Shown: positions 36,106 to 49,028, numbered from the stretch's first letter. The stretch: DNA of 64,000 bases from Phycomyces blakesleeanus NRRL 1555(-) (GCF_001638985.1 NW_017265135.1:186001-250000), one strand, 5' to 3'. Made by a program: numbers and translations. Notes: generated from the letters alone by a model not told the origin.

Positions 36106-37835
36106 ATGTTCTCGCCCGTACTGAGACGATCTGTAAGAAGTGTTCTTCAAAGAAACGGTACAAAAAGAGAATGAGAGACAGCAGAAGAAGAACTCATCAC
36201 ATTCAAAATGAATCTGTCTATTATTATTATTTTTTATTATTTTTATTTTTATTATCATGTCCCCTTGTAGTTGGTAACTGCCGCTGCTACAAGTGCTGTT
36301 GTGGCATCTTCCATGCCCTCTACTGTTTATGCCGAGGAGAAAAAGGTTAACATTTTATTTATATATATCTATAGATGTATTTTTATATTTTAGCATAGTT
36401 ATATCATATATATATATATATATATATATAATTCGATAGTATTATATATCTATATGTCTAGATATGTGGACAGGTTGATAGGTGGTTATGTGGGTGTATG
36501 GGCTGGGGGGAATGTATTGAAGCAAATCAAAGCAAATCGATTTGAATTGAACTAAATTGAATTTAAACTTATATAACATATGTTTTTTTATTTAATAATT
36601 AACCTATTCATTTCTTCTTCTTCTTTGCTTATGTATATGTATGTACCATTTCATATGATAGCTTAGCATTTACGATGAGCCCAAGCCAAAGGTTATTATT
36701 GTCGAGTCTCCCACAAAGCTCGAGGAACACGTCGCTTATGCTCAAAAGTACGCCAACAACACAATCGAAGAGGGCAAGGTGAGGACGATTAGAGTTGATG
36801 GATACCATTTGACACCAAACAAAAAAAAATGCATAAAAATATACACGAACGCACACACGCATAAACGCACAAGCACACGCACGCACGAACGCACACACGC
36901 ACACACACACGCACGATATATCAATATATTAATATCTCGATATCAATATCAATATCAATATTGGATTATATTTTATTATATTTGTAGGGTCATGTAGATT
37001 CTCTTCACCAAAAGTTGAAGAACTTTGAAAACGACGTCAAAGGTTAGATAATCTAGACTATTATTATACTTATTATTGCCATGCGAGTCCAAGAGTATAA
37101 GAACATATATATATGTTAATGGAATTAATATTGGATTGGATTGGATTGTGTTGGATTGTATTGAACTTAATAATAATATTATTGATGTAGCTACTGTTCG
37201 TGAAACCGTCACCGATGAAGACGTTCTTCCCAACGCCCTGTACGTCGGTGTTGCTGCCTTGGCTGGTACAATCATTGCTCGCAAGCACAACGTTGTCGTT
37301 CGCTTCTTGACCTCAAGTGCACTTGCCTACGGTGCTGCCGTCTACCTGTTGCCCAAGACCACCCACAACATCGGTGTCCAGGCCGAGCGTTTGGAACAAA
37401 GATACCCTGAGCTCCAGTCAGTCCACCACTCTGTTGACCAGGTCGTCCACGAGGTCCGCCAGGAAGTCGAGGGTGTTCTTGCTCAGCTCAGAGGTGCAGT
37501 TGACAGCAATGCCAGCTCCCTTGCCAGCCAGTTCCAGTCCGGTCTCGACAAGGTCAAGGGTGAGACATCTAATGTAGAAAGCCAGGTGTCTGCCAAGGTT
37601 GAACAAGGCAAGAAGACCTTTTCGGATGTCAAGAAGGATGTTGAGAGCATGTACTCTACTCGATCCACTGTAAGTCAGGGCTTTCTTAATAACCAAAGAG
37701 ATAGATAGATAGAAAGGATGAAGAGCATGTATACTTGAAGAGAGGACAATTAATTGACTTTTTGTTTTCTTACTGCTATTACTATTACTACTGAAGCCCG
37801 CTGTAGAGGAGACATTGAAGAAGAGCAAGGATTAA
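36106..37835 (+). CDS. MICOS complex subunit Mic26/Mic27 (apolipoprotein O family)
   Basis: Six exons (36106-36132, 36271-36345, 36662-36778, 36988-37042, 37191-37669, 37797-37835) give 263 residues. The start MFSPVLRRSLVTAAATS looks like a mitochondrial presequence. The apoO-type core follows: IYDEP near the front, then two membrane-associated stretches (ALYVGVAALAGTIIA and SALAYGAAVYLLP) joined by a basic KHNVVVRF turn, and a long amphipathic helical tail. Mic26/Mic27 proteins bind cardiolipin and stabilise Mic10 oligomers at crista junctions of the inner mitochondrial membrane. I chose the donor GTAAGA at 36133 over the later GGTACA because only the former keeps frame with exon 2. The last acceptor is GAAG. 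Mic26 and Mic27 cannot be told apart here. Confidence 0.8.
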
Positions 37836-38017
37836 GAAAATAAAAATAAATAAAAATAAAAATATAAAGAGGGGACTCAGTGTGGAAAACCAAAAAAAAA
37901 AAAGAGATCAAAAGATATATATTTCTTTATTTTATTTTTTTGAAATCAGGAAACCAAATGTTATATTTCCATTGTATTTTTTTCTATTGGTTATCACAAT
38001 CTATTTTTTCTTTTCTT

Positions 38018-39561
38018 TTATGAATTTTCAATGGTAGTAGAAGCAGCCGGAAAATAGACTGGCAAAAGATCTTTTTTTTTCGTTTTTGTTTTCGGATATT
38101 GTCGATGATAGTGGTAGTGGTAGTGGTAGTGGTAATAGTGGTGATATATACAGTAATGAATGAGTTTACACGATTTACACATACACACACACACACACAC
38201 ACATATATATATTCTTGTGAGAGTAATGGATCATAATGTTTCTTACCTTTGTAAATCGCAATGTCTTTTTGGTTAAAGAGGTCAAATATGATCTTGTCCA
38301 CCTTTATATTTCAATTCCAATTTCAATTTCAATTTCAATTAAATTCTTTTGTTGTTGTTGTTGTTTTTATCATTTTGTCAATGTGTCAAAAATAAACTTA
38401 CTGGATCTTTGCCTGCCGTCATTCTGTCTTGGATAAACTTTCGAGTAGTCCACAGAGCTACATTTGCTGCCTTTTCGTTGTCATAGCCATAAACCCCAGT
38501 CGCGATACAAGGAAATGCGATCGACCGAAGATTGTTTTGCTCCAAGAGTTTCAAACTATTCAAATAACAGTTTGCCAGAACATCTGGTTTTTCTGACTGA
38601 GGACCGACTGTGTGGATCACATCTATTTATTTATTTAAATATTATATATTTTTTTGTTGTTGAATATATATATAGAATATTACTTACGTTTAGAAGGTAA
38701 ATTGTAACCTTGAATATTATATATATTAGATTATGTGAGTTAATATTAATGCTTGAAAATACAATTTCAATATATATATAAGTAAATTTACCGGCAGTAA
38801 TCTTTGCCTCCTTTTTTTTGATTGCAGGAAAGATTCAATATGTTATTCATCTAGTCAACCTTTTGGTTTTTATATCTGTATTCTTTTTGGACTCACTCCT
38901 TCTCTACAGCCACCCAGCGTAGAGCATTCTTCCACAAGGCGGGGTCCGGCTGCTCTACAAACCAAAGTCAGCCCTTTTTTATGATTACATTATGATTCTG
39001 TCATAATAATACTAATAATAATACATATATATATATTTGAAGAATTTATTTACCTGTGAATTGCGCCATCAACTACAAGCAATACACATATATATTTAAT
39101 AAGTAATTTTGTCATTGTTGCTTGTAAAAATGTATATATATTTAAGATTAACTTACCTCCTCCTCCTCCAAGTAATGTTTCGTTTGCAGCATTTACTTTT
39201 ATATATATATTTTATATAAGAATAGTAAATGCATGGTTATCATACAGTATTATTAAAAAAAGAAGAAGATATATATGTATATATTTTAATCAACTTTATC
39301 AGCTTATATATTTACCAATTGCATCCACTTTAAGTTTGGTAATATCTGTGTGACTATTTTTGTTTTGTTAATATGGTGATGGTATTATTACTATTATCAT
39401 TATTATATAAATATACTGATGACAAGAAATATCTATACAAACCATAATGATACTTTGGAAGCCATTGAACTAACAAGCTTCTCATTGGCCTCGATTGATT
39501 TACCCATACGAGCGTACATGGTTTTCAAGTTAGCAGCACCTCTTTCAGCAATAGATGACAT
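38018..39561 (-). CDS. Macro-domain protein (ADP-ribose/O-acetyl-ADP-ribose hydrolase, MacroD-like)
   Basis: Ten exons (39443-39561, 39316-39353, 39157-39195, 39054-39072, 38897-38954, 38792-38810, 38688-38708, 38402-38622, 38247-38301, 38018-38070) give 213 residues. The splice joins rebuild a textbook MacroD-type domain: DITKLKVDAIVNAANETLLG, GGGVDGAIHRAAGP, EAKITAGYNLPSKHVIHTVG, then IAFPCIATGVYGYDNEKAA. These enzymes remove ADP-ribose from acidic side chains and deacetylate O-acetyl-ADP-ribose. The N-terminal helix (about 40 residues) has no presequence character. Three internal exons are only 19, 19 and 21 nt. Two acceptors follow runs of 8-9 adenines. It converges with the MICOS gene 180 bases away. 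Confidence 0.92.
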
Positions 39562-40293
39562 TATTAATTAAAATTGATTTATTTAAAATTTAAAAAAAAA
39601 GGAAGAAAGAAAGCTAGCTAGCTAGATAGAGAAGAAGAAGAAAAAAAGGGCTTTGGAAATGTATATATGTTATAGCTATATTATTTGTGCCGTCATTTTC
39701 AAGATACATATTGTATATTATATTATGCAATTTCTTGGATCTGAATTTATCTATTTATTTTTTGTAGTCCTTTTGTAATTCAGAATATATTTCTCTGTTC
39801 TAAATGGGGCTTTAGTGCAGTATGTATAATCTATATTATTAAATGTAGCTGACAAACGTCAAAGCTAAATGGTTATTCTTTCATTTGTAAAATCAAGTAA
39901 TGCCAAAAATTTGATAGCTTATATATATATATCTGTGTGTATTCTAAGCAAGTTTATTAAGATCAGATTTCTGACATAGTTTGAATGTCGATTTTGTGGG
40001 CAAACACAAGCTCCAACTTTTTCATAATATTCCCATTCATTTTGTCTATTTTAAAGACCGCGAATTGTATGCAACAGACAATACCAAAAAATATAAAGGT
40101 AAAATATAGGATGCCCAAATGAATTGAAAAAGAAGAAGAAAAAAACACACACACACACACACACATTAATAGATTTTGAATGAATTTGTGAATGTACGTA
40201 TGATGTATGTATGTATTTATGTATTGGTACGTGCGTGCGTGCGTGCTTGTATGTATATCTGTATGTATATGTAAATGTATGTGTAAATGTAAA

Positions 40294-40296
<3 letters not shown>

Positions 40297-40382
<86 letters not shown>

Positions 40383-40384
40383 GT
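40297..40384. repeat. (TGTATG)n hexanucleotide array
   Basis: About 14 tandem TGTATG units, flanked by related TAAATG and TGTG repeats. Confidence 0.95.
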
Positions 40385-40396
40385 ATATGTATGTAG

Positions 40397-40431
<35 letters not shown>

Positions 40432-40499
40432 AAAAGCCAAATGACAAAAAAAAGAAGAGAAAATATGTATAAAGTAGTACAGAAAAAGTAATGAAAACA

Positions 40500-40514
40500 G
40501 GGGGGGGGGGGGGG
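40500..40514. repeat. G15 homopolymer
   Basis: Fifteen consecutive G residues, two bases beyond the stop codon of the C2-domain gene (on its 3' side). Confidence 0.9.
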
Positions 40515-40516
40515 TA

Positions 40517-41823
40517 CTAAGAAAATGCATTGATGTCGGGTTGCTTTCCCATAAACAGTTGCTCAACGAGGTCGGTCGGGGATTGCTCTTCAGTATCATT
40601 CTGAAATTCGGTCTGCCTACAGAAACGGGGCTTGAAGACAAGAAGAAGAAGAAGAAGAAAAAAGTTTAACATGAATTGCACAAGTATTTTATTTCTATGA
40701 TGTATATTTAAAGCACCAGAGACTTACAAGGGACATTGCAGAATGTGATTTTTTGAGAGTAGGTGGAGGTGGGCGTGAAGGCCGTGCTGAAATTAAGATA
40801 AAATTAACGTATAATTATTTATTAATATGTATAAAAGTCTCTCTCTCTCTTTTTTTTTAAAGAAAAAAAAATACATTTTTTGTTACTAATTAAAATGTGT
40901 AATTTACCTATTTTATTTTCGTAAAACACCATTGATCTCTGCTTTTCATCTTTATTGATCATAGTCGGTATATCAGTAAATATCTGCTGTTTCCGTAACG
41001 GCGGCCTAGTGATAGTTAATATATACACAATTAGTCAAAGTCAAAGTTACCATTTCTCTTGGTCTTAATAAATCAAGAAACTTACGCCACGAACTCTGTG
41101 TCAACGTCTGATTTCTGCGTCATTTGTATAGAAAGCTAGAAATAACAGTATATATATATATATAAATGCAAGGCACAAGTGATTTATTTATTTTTATTGG
41201 TAATGCAATTTTTTCTTCTTCTTACCTTGAGAGTGGAGTTGAATTTACATTGCTCAAGAAGGTAGCGGCGAGTGGTTAGACCAGTGGTGGCATATTCGGC
41301 TAAATTGACAGTGAGACTTCCAATCATCTCTGCGTCTTTACCACTCCCGATCTCTTGGTAGATCTCGAGTTTAAACTCGCATGGGCTCAGGACATGGTGT
41401 TTATCAATAACCAATTGTACCATAGTGCTTATAGGATGATTCCAGTAAATACTATGATCTTTTATAGGTGCCCTACAAAACCACATTTAATCATTTATAT
41501 ATTTATTTTAAAAATTAATAAAAATAAAATAAAATAAAGTAAATTATTATCATATTGTATTATATAGATCTAGGCAGGGACATAAACATATATAGACACA
41601 CACATATATATATATATAACGAGAGAGAGAGAGAAAGAGAGAATATATGTAAATCTAGTCCTAACCTCTGAGTAGATCCGTTTGTGTGAGATGCATGCTT
41701 CATTCGCCACCGTATATGGTAAAGGCCACTGACTAACGGTACATTCTTAAGATCGCGTATTAAGATGCTGATTTCAAAGTTGACCTTGCGATTCTTGGAA
41801 ATGAAGAAATGAGCTAATGGCAT
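40517..41823 (-). CDS. N-terminal C2 (EEIG1/EHBP1-type) domain protein
   Basis: Six exons (41666-41823, 41226-41472, 41086-41135, 40908-41005, 40728-40786, 40517-40612) encode 235 residues. The first 140 form an NT-C2 domain: FFISKNRKVNFEISILIRDL, LYHIRWRMKH, VLSPCEFKLEIYQE, then IGSLTVNLAEYA and RRYLLEQCKFNSTLKLSIQM, the last being typical of the family. A basic, proline-rich tail (RPSRPPPPTLKK) and an acidic C-terminus follow. NT-C2 domains are thought to attach proteins to membranes, and in animal EHBP1 they link endocytosis to actin. The precise role here is unknown. For the last exon I used the second of two close acceptors (GGCAG|ACC), because the first (GTAG|GCA) gives an early stop. 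Confidence 0.82.
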
Positions 41824-41934
41824 TACAAGGAAAATAAAATAAAGTGTGAGGAAAGACAATGGGGGGAGGGGGAGGGGAAGGGCTTGGTGGGTTTTATCTG
41901 TACATCGGGACTTTAAACCAAATGAATAGAATAA

Positions 41935-41965
<31 letters not shown>

Positions 41966-44900
41966 TAAAAAACCTTAGCCAGCTGCGACAGTTTATATTA
42001 GTTTAGTTTAGTGTGGTTTAGTTTAGTTTAGTGTTATATACACAATATACATAATATATATATATATATATATATTCTTACTTGCTTAATTTCTTGTCTT
42101 TAGTTGTATTTCTTGTTGATGGCAAGATAGAGATGGCAATTGAAAGTTTTCCCGGTTAGAACCTTGGATAACAATGATAACAGCAAAAAGAACATCAATA
42201 AACGTAGTAGTACACAAGATGATATTGTTCATAAAACTATTGGATACATCACTTGTCTAAAGAGAAACAGAGACAGTGCTTAAAATATTCAACTGATGTG
42301 TTTCACGAGCATTTCTCTCTTTATGATCATTCTCGTGCAACTATGAAAAAAAAAACATATGTATAAATATATACATATAAGCTCGTTCAGTAAATATCTT
42401 TAAATATTATATATACATATATATATTTAAATAAACAATACAGAAAGTAAGTAGGGATCGACAGGTAACCAAGACAACCATCCTTACAACAAAACTCAAA
42501 CTCAAACTCAAACTCATTATGTCTTTCTTTCTATCTCTCAAACACACAAAAAGGTAAAAATTTAAATCAGATTGGTGGAAGGAAGTGGGGGAGGAGGAAA
42601 AAAAAAAGGGGGGGGGGGGAAGGAGAGGGGTCTGATGGTTACACATCCGCAGGTTGCTATGGTAACTACTCTGTTGCCATGTAAAAAATGTAATACTGCT
42701 GAGCAAAGAGTTGTTTATCATTATTGCTGCGTATGCTTGTGTATATGTATATGTATATATATATATCAGTACTGTACCCCTAATCACAATACCCGTACTC
42801 GGTGCTTCTATTAAGCCGGTTTCCGAAAAACAAATTATCCAAAAGAAAAGAAAAAATAATTAAATAATTAAACAATATATATATATGTATATTTGTACAT
42901 ACTCCTTCCAGAAAGTGGTAAAAAGAAATAAGTTTCACCAGGTGGGAGGGGTATTTGATGGCGCACACACTCGAAAGTGAATGTCGCCACTTCTAAAAAT
43001 AAATGTGTCGCTAGTCTGACAAATCAGATGTCGCATTTCCAGTATCCCATGTCGTACAATTCTCGGCATTTTTCTTGATCACTATTATTGTTTGAATCAT
43101 ATAAATAAGGGAGCTTGTCATTTGTTGTGTTCAGACCTTTCTTATTCTTTCATCACAATGAGAATTTAATTGTAACATGTATATATATAGTGTGGGAGGA
43201 TATAAGAGATGCCGTAGACGAAAAGTGAATCGATAATCAATGTATAGATTATTGAAATCTCGAGTTCTTCTATATGAATATGAAGATATCTTGTATATGT
43301 TGTCTTCGCAAGGGAGAAGAATGAGACAGCAGAAATTCATGCAAAAACATACAAAATAATAACTTGAAGGGTTTCGTAGATATTATAATAAGAAAAAGAA
43401 AAAGAAAACCGCCGATCAAGATAAAATGAGATTCTTCAAGTTATTGTTTAATATTTAAGTGTCTCTGCTGTTACAGTAATAAAGTTTCTACAGTTGCACG
43501 CCATAATTATGGGATCAAACAATACAGAAAATAATCATCTATTTTTTCTTAATAAAAAATAACAAGCGAACGAATAAGCAGTTATGGAGTGCACTGACGA
43601 AAATTCGTCTGTCGTCTTTTAAAATAAATGAATAAATAAAAAACAAGTGATGAAGCAACTGGAACAAGGACTTACATAACTTAAATTTATTTAAAAAGCA
43701 CTGTTTATTTATGAAAAGACTTAAATAGGTGCAGCCATAACCTGTAACCTGTAAACGGGAATACTAAAGAAAAGGTCCCAAAAACATCTGGATCAGCTAT
43801 TCAAATGAACAGAAAAAAAAAAGAAACTGAGCAGCTAATTAAAAGACTCTTTGTGTATATATGTATACAATTATCTTTATGTAAAATGTTGCATGTCTTG
43901 GTCAAAGAAGAACTGGTCTATAGTAGTCAAATATAAAGTATCATTTCATAAACTACTACCTTGGTGGTACAGTCTTGGCTGAAAACTTTACCAATTCCAG
44001 ATTTTAAGACTTGCACAGTTACCAGCCAACATCGTCAATGGATATATTATCTATCATGCTCTTTGTATAAAAAAGAAATCCAAAAAAAAGTTGTTACATT
44101 TTATGCATCTAACGCATCAAATGAACATGGTTTGCAGCTGGGATCAGCGGGAGGTTATACAACGAGCTGCTTATACAAAACGGGATGCACATGGACAACT
44201 CTTTAAACTTTGACCAATCTTGCTGCACACTGTTGCAATACATCGATGAGTTGTATATTTGTAGTATGTCTAACTAAAAGTGATATTTTGCTGTATTCTT
44301 ATAACTGGTGGTATCCAAAAAAGATTTGTAAAAGTAATCCTCTTATAATTTCTTTTTTCTGCTGTGAATTAAAGTGCATATCTCGGTATACATACATTTG
44401 AATATCGATAATGAACATAAAGTCGACATTAATCAGTTTTTTTTTCTTGCCATCTGTCGAGCATAAAGAAAGTTCACTACCTATGTTATTTTTTGAACTT
44501 TAACTTGTGATTTACTTACCATAGCATCTAGATCTTTTCAAAAAAAAATTCACTGAGATTCCCAAATTTATACCCTTTTGTTTTTAAAGCGAATGCTAAA
44601 AATGATAGATTTTATAGTCATCAATTACCTCAAATTAGAACCGGTAAATTTAACGTCACAGTTTTTTTTCATACACTTTGATTTATATTGGTATTGAGAC
44701 GCACTAAAGGCCAAGTAAATAAACAAATCTCACTGTCCTTCCCAGGATCAATAGCTCATTAGTGCAAAATACAATATATAGTAAACCGAATTATTATGAG
44801 TTGATTAGTGTGGCTGTGTGAATAATTATTTTCATCTGGCTCAAAGCGGCTATTTGATGCTATAAACAAAAATAAAATGGGCTCCTTTGCAACACTCGCA

Positions 44901-45217
44901 CAACAACGCCTCAGCCATCTTCCACAACCTTGTTTTAATTCTTTATTTTTCACAAGTACCGTAAATATTGTTTAGTTTTTAGTGTCATTAAACCAATGGC
45001 AATGTATGTCTCAAGATTTGTCAAACATACATAGTCAACTAAAGTTTATCTGAGCTATCAAAAAAAAACTAGGGATCATCCTTTTTAGAAATAATAAAAT
45101 AGAACCTCTTTACATGTCTATCCTGTATAACTAAAATCAAATATATATAAAGCGCACAAATGAGCCATTATTATTATTCTTCTTTTACATCTTTTCTCTT
45201 TTAATTTTTACTTATAA
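41824..45217. other. Gene-poor spacer
   Basis: AT-rich region with G12 at 42608-42619, an X-box-like palindrome, and short ORFs (for example 43961-44206) that match nothing I know. No supported gene. Confidence 0.6.
42653..42666. promoter_or_regulatory. X-box-like palindrome (RFX-type)
   Basis: GTTGCTATGGTAAC is a near-perfect RFX X-box, followed 8 bases later by a half site GTTGCCATG. No gene start is close, so its relevance is doubtful. Confidence 0.2.
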
Positions 45218-47178
45218 ATGTTAAAAAGCTTTTTGGAGCTTAATTGTGATTACTATAATTGCGTGATTGGAATAGGTAATACCCGTACACACTTTACTTC
45301 GGTGCCTCTCTAATACAGTAGCTGCAGACTTTGGAACAGCATATTCCGGGTGCTCATACTTGTTTGGTGACAATATTAAAGAAATTTCGGATATAACTGT
45401 ATGGTATGCTCATAAGGACATTTGCTAAATCCTACTTAGTATACTAACATATGACTGCAGGCCCAAGTCTGACGGTTTTTACTATCCCAAAGTACCAACA
45501 GCGATATACTATGAAAGCTATACCAGCAAACCAATTGCATGGGGACATGAGGCTATTCTTAAAGCAAATATGCATAATAGTACTGGACATTTGATCACCG
45601 GCTTCAAACTACTTCTTGATACCAACAACGAATCGACTAATATTCTTCCGCATGGCTTGACTGCTGTACAAGGTATTTGAGGCTGTACACTTTACACAAC
45701 AATGATGTTTGTCTTACCGTTGTGCTTAAAAAAAGTGATTTCGGACTATCTCCGTGAATTCCATGCATATGTTCACAAACAGTTAAAAAGGGAACTATGT
45801 ACACTTTATGGTACTTCCAAGTTCAGGTATTGCCTTACAGTTCCGGCAATATGGGATGATAAAGCCAAGGCTACCATGAGAGAAGCAGCCATTCTTGCTG
45901 GTATTGTCGACCGAAGCGATCACCCAGGCCGATTGATGCTTACCAGCGAGCCGGAAGCAGCTGCACTGTACTGTGAGAAAATATGTAAACACTTTAATCT
46001 CACACACGGAAAGCGCTTTATGGTATGCGATGCTGGTGGCGGCACCGTCGATTTGATTGTATTTCAAATAGAAGAATACGCAGGCATAAAAAGCCTTCGT
46101 GAGATTACAAAAGGCTCAGGAGGTCCCTGCGGATCTACTTTTTTGGACAACCGTATGCGAGATATACTCAAAAGACGCTTTGGCTCTCATGCTGATGACA
46201 ACAAAAGAACCATAGAGCTTATAATAAAGGAATTTGTTTCTTCAAAAAAGGTATAATAAAAGTAGTAAAAAAAAAGATATACTTTTTCTAATGTGGCTAA
46301 ACATATCAATATAGCCTGAATTTGAAAACGAAGATGTATACTTCAGTGTACCCGCAATATTGAATATGGGAGGCCATAACATGTCCAGGGTTGGTATACA
46401 TGAAGGCTATTTACAAGTTACAGCTAAACAACTTCGAGAAGAAGTATTTGATCCAGTTGTTGATCAAGTCTTAAGTCTGATATCTGGTCAGATAAACCAA
46501 TCTCAAACGAAAATCGATGCAATAATTTTGGTTGGTGGATTTGGACAGTCAAACTACTTGAGCAATCGTATCACAGACCTTTTCAAAAGCACGGTTGGAT
46601 CGATATATATACCGAATCGGGGGGAAATGGCTGTAACGCGAGGTGCAGTGATATTTGGAGTCGACCCTAGTAGAATCTCACATCGAATACTACGACGTAC
46701 ATATGGGCTCCAAACCAATACAATCTTTAATTATGTACTGGATGCAGATAAAAGGTGCTATTTGGTTAATGGACAAGTAGTATGCCAGGATTACTTTTCT
46801 GTATTCGTTTCAAAGGGAGAATCCATAGATACAAATCAATGTTTTACAAAGCAATTTTGTATATACTATCCTGGTATTTTGAACTTAGGTAAGCTGGCTT
46901 CAAGCATAATGTATAGTTGAAAGCTATAAACATTAACATAAATGTATCCAGACATGTTTGCCTACGATTGCAGTCAAGAAACTCCAAGACATGTTACTTC
47001 TCCGGGTGTTTGCCCAGTAGCTAAATTTGCTGTTGAAATACCTACTTTGCCGAATGTCAAAAAAGGAGATAAGATTGGGTGTACAGCCAAAATGTATTTT
47101 GGTAAAACTGAGATTATTCTAGAAGTTGTAATCTTGGGCTATGCATATGTATTTACTTCAGCTTTTGATTCTCATTGA
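45218..47178 (+). CDS. Hsp70-like protein of the HSPA12 family
   Basis: Six exons (45218-45275, 45328-45403, 45461-45672, 45736-46250, 46315-46888, 46952-47178) give 553 residues. The actin/Hsp70 ATPase motifs are intact: GIDFGTAYSG at about 18-27 (rebuilt by choosing acceptor GCTGCAG|AC), DAGGGTVDL near 214 and ILVGGFGQSNYL near 357. VPAIWDDKAKATMREAAILA and LTSEPEAAALYC mark the HSPA12 branch. No canonical peptide-binding lid or EEVD tail is present. Filamentous fungi carry many such genes; their substrates are largely unknown. Intron 2 has a TACTAAC branch site; the exon 4 acceptor follows AAAAAAA. The AT-rich composition matches the surrounding spacer. Confidence 0.9.
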
Positions 47179-49028
47179 CTTGAAAAGTAATTATACCAGG
47201 CATGTTTCTACATGACAGATTTAATTTGTATTCCTTAATTTTCTTATTATTTTTGGTTTAATATAAACCATTTCCATTGAGATGCAATGCTTCTTTTATC
47301 TAATAGCTTTACATTTGATATTATTATAACAAAAAAAAGCAGTAATAAATTACGCTACAAATTTAAGGATAGTGGCTCGTACAGCTGCTGGCACAGTGTG
47401 TGCTATTATGGGCCACATTTGCCGCTGTTTCTTGTAGAAAGTATCATAGCTACTTTGTTAAATTCTCTTTAATCCTTTGCGCAAATTAATTTCGCCGTAT
47501 CTATTTCTTGTCTTCTGAACTCGTTGTAGGCTCTCTATAATATTTATCTATAATGCTATTCTTCCAAAACAACACATCACTATTAGTTTAATCAACCAAA
47601 ATCATTCTTGCAGTTTGTTTCAAGCATATAGCTTTCAACTGATAGATACTAATAAATTGTATAGAAGGTTTTTTTTTGTATGAGTTAAGGCTCATATTTC
47701 AATATATAGCCAAACGTTATGAGTAGACTTAAAGCTATTATTAATCCCAAAATGTATAGCATTGTTTTCAAATTTGTTATCTAATGAGTGCAAAACAAGT
47801 TTGATAGCCAATATTCTTCATTACCGTTACATTGCAACCATTTAAATATTTTACATTCATTTCATATTTTGACTCATAATTTTCTTATTTTACTCTCTTG
47901 ATCTTGAAGAACATTCAATGAGATCACAAAATTACACTTTTTTTGTTGTAAAACTAATACCCAAAATCCTGGTTCCTGTGGTCATGGTATCACCTTAAAT
48001 TTGAGCCACTACTTTAACTAATAAAACATTATGTTTAATGATCAGTGTCATTCACCATTGCTTCTGATATACAAGTGTATTTAAATAAGTGTATAATACA
48101 ATGAATTGAAACTTGTCCGACTATGTACTACTCTTACCTTAATCATCTGCTCTATTGGTGTGCCTCTCAAGATATTACACTAACCATGGTTTAAGTTTGT
48201 TCATCCAATTTAGTTTATGGGGTGGGGTATATGACATAGAGCCCAAATAGCTGTGGGTTTATAAATGTTGTTCTGCAAGTTGTTTTCCTCTTAAAGAATT
48301 TTTTCTTTTTGCGTTTTGAAGACCAAATGAATTTCTTTGCACCAACTTGACAAGATTCTTTGCAGCCGCCTTGCCAAATACTATATATGTATGTATGTAA
48401 GTAAAGTTCATTTTATTTCTTTGGGCCATTTGTGGTGGTCTTTAGCAAATTCGCAATCGATTTTGTTTCAAAATAAAAAATAATATTATCATTCAAATCA
48501 ATTAAAAGAAAAAGAAGTTTAAATGATTTGGCTATTATTAAATCCTAGACTGAAGAAAAAAGAGGCAATATAATAAGAACCCATTACTTTGTGCAATAAT
48601 TCAAGGGTTCCACATTGGCTGTCACTTGGTCGATATTTAATTGCTTAGAAATAATTTTGTATTTTGAAACATGTCAAGGGTTGATGGTTCAATGATATTT
48701 AAATTTTTTTTTTGTATATATAAAATAAAATAAAATTATATATATAAATATATATTTTCCCAGGCTATCGAATCCCCAAAACCCAACTTCTTCCTTTCTC
48801 TCTAATTCTCCCCTTCGCTTTATTTCTTGTTACTTGTGATGATTATTGTACACTAACGGTGTCCCCCCCCCCCCCCCCAAAGAGTTTGTAGAAATGTTGA
48901 ATAAGAACCCCGCGTTGGTCAAGTGACGGCTCTTCTCGATAACCAATCCACCCCGGGGGGTGGGGAATAGGTTACCCATTAAACCGATTAATTGGACAGG
49001 TCTCTTTATTCTTTCCTCCTCTTCCTTA
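47179..49028. other. Spacer
   Basis: AT-rich 3' flank of the Hsp70-like gene and promoter side of NEM1. It includes a C16 tract at 48863-48878 and the palindromic CCACCCCGGGGGGTGG near 48949-48964. No gene seen. Confidence 0.7.
48863..48878. repeat. C16 homopolymer
   Basis: Sixteen consecutive C residues about 150 bases upstream of the NEM1 start codon. Confidence 0.9.

Larger units (their letters stand above)
39562..40516. other. Spacer
   Basis: AT-rich promoter side of the macro gene and a large TGTATG-type repeat. ORFs in the repeat read Met-Cys or His-Thr runs and are artefacts. No gene seen. Confidence 0.75.

Noticed and set aside
40297..40384. Possible CRISPR or telomere-like array
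   Set aside because: Simple hexanucleotide repeat without spacers, and TGTATG is not a telomere unit; a eukaryotic chromosome would not carry CRISPR.
40207..40491. ORFs of Met-Cys or His-Thr repeats
   Set aside because: They are translations of the TGTATG hexanucleotide array in different frames.
48960..49028. Upstream extension of the Nem1 reading frame
   Set aside because: The frame is open but lacks an ATG and crosses the GC-rich palindrome; the ATG at 49029 is a better start.
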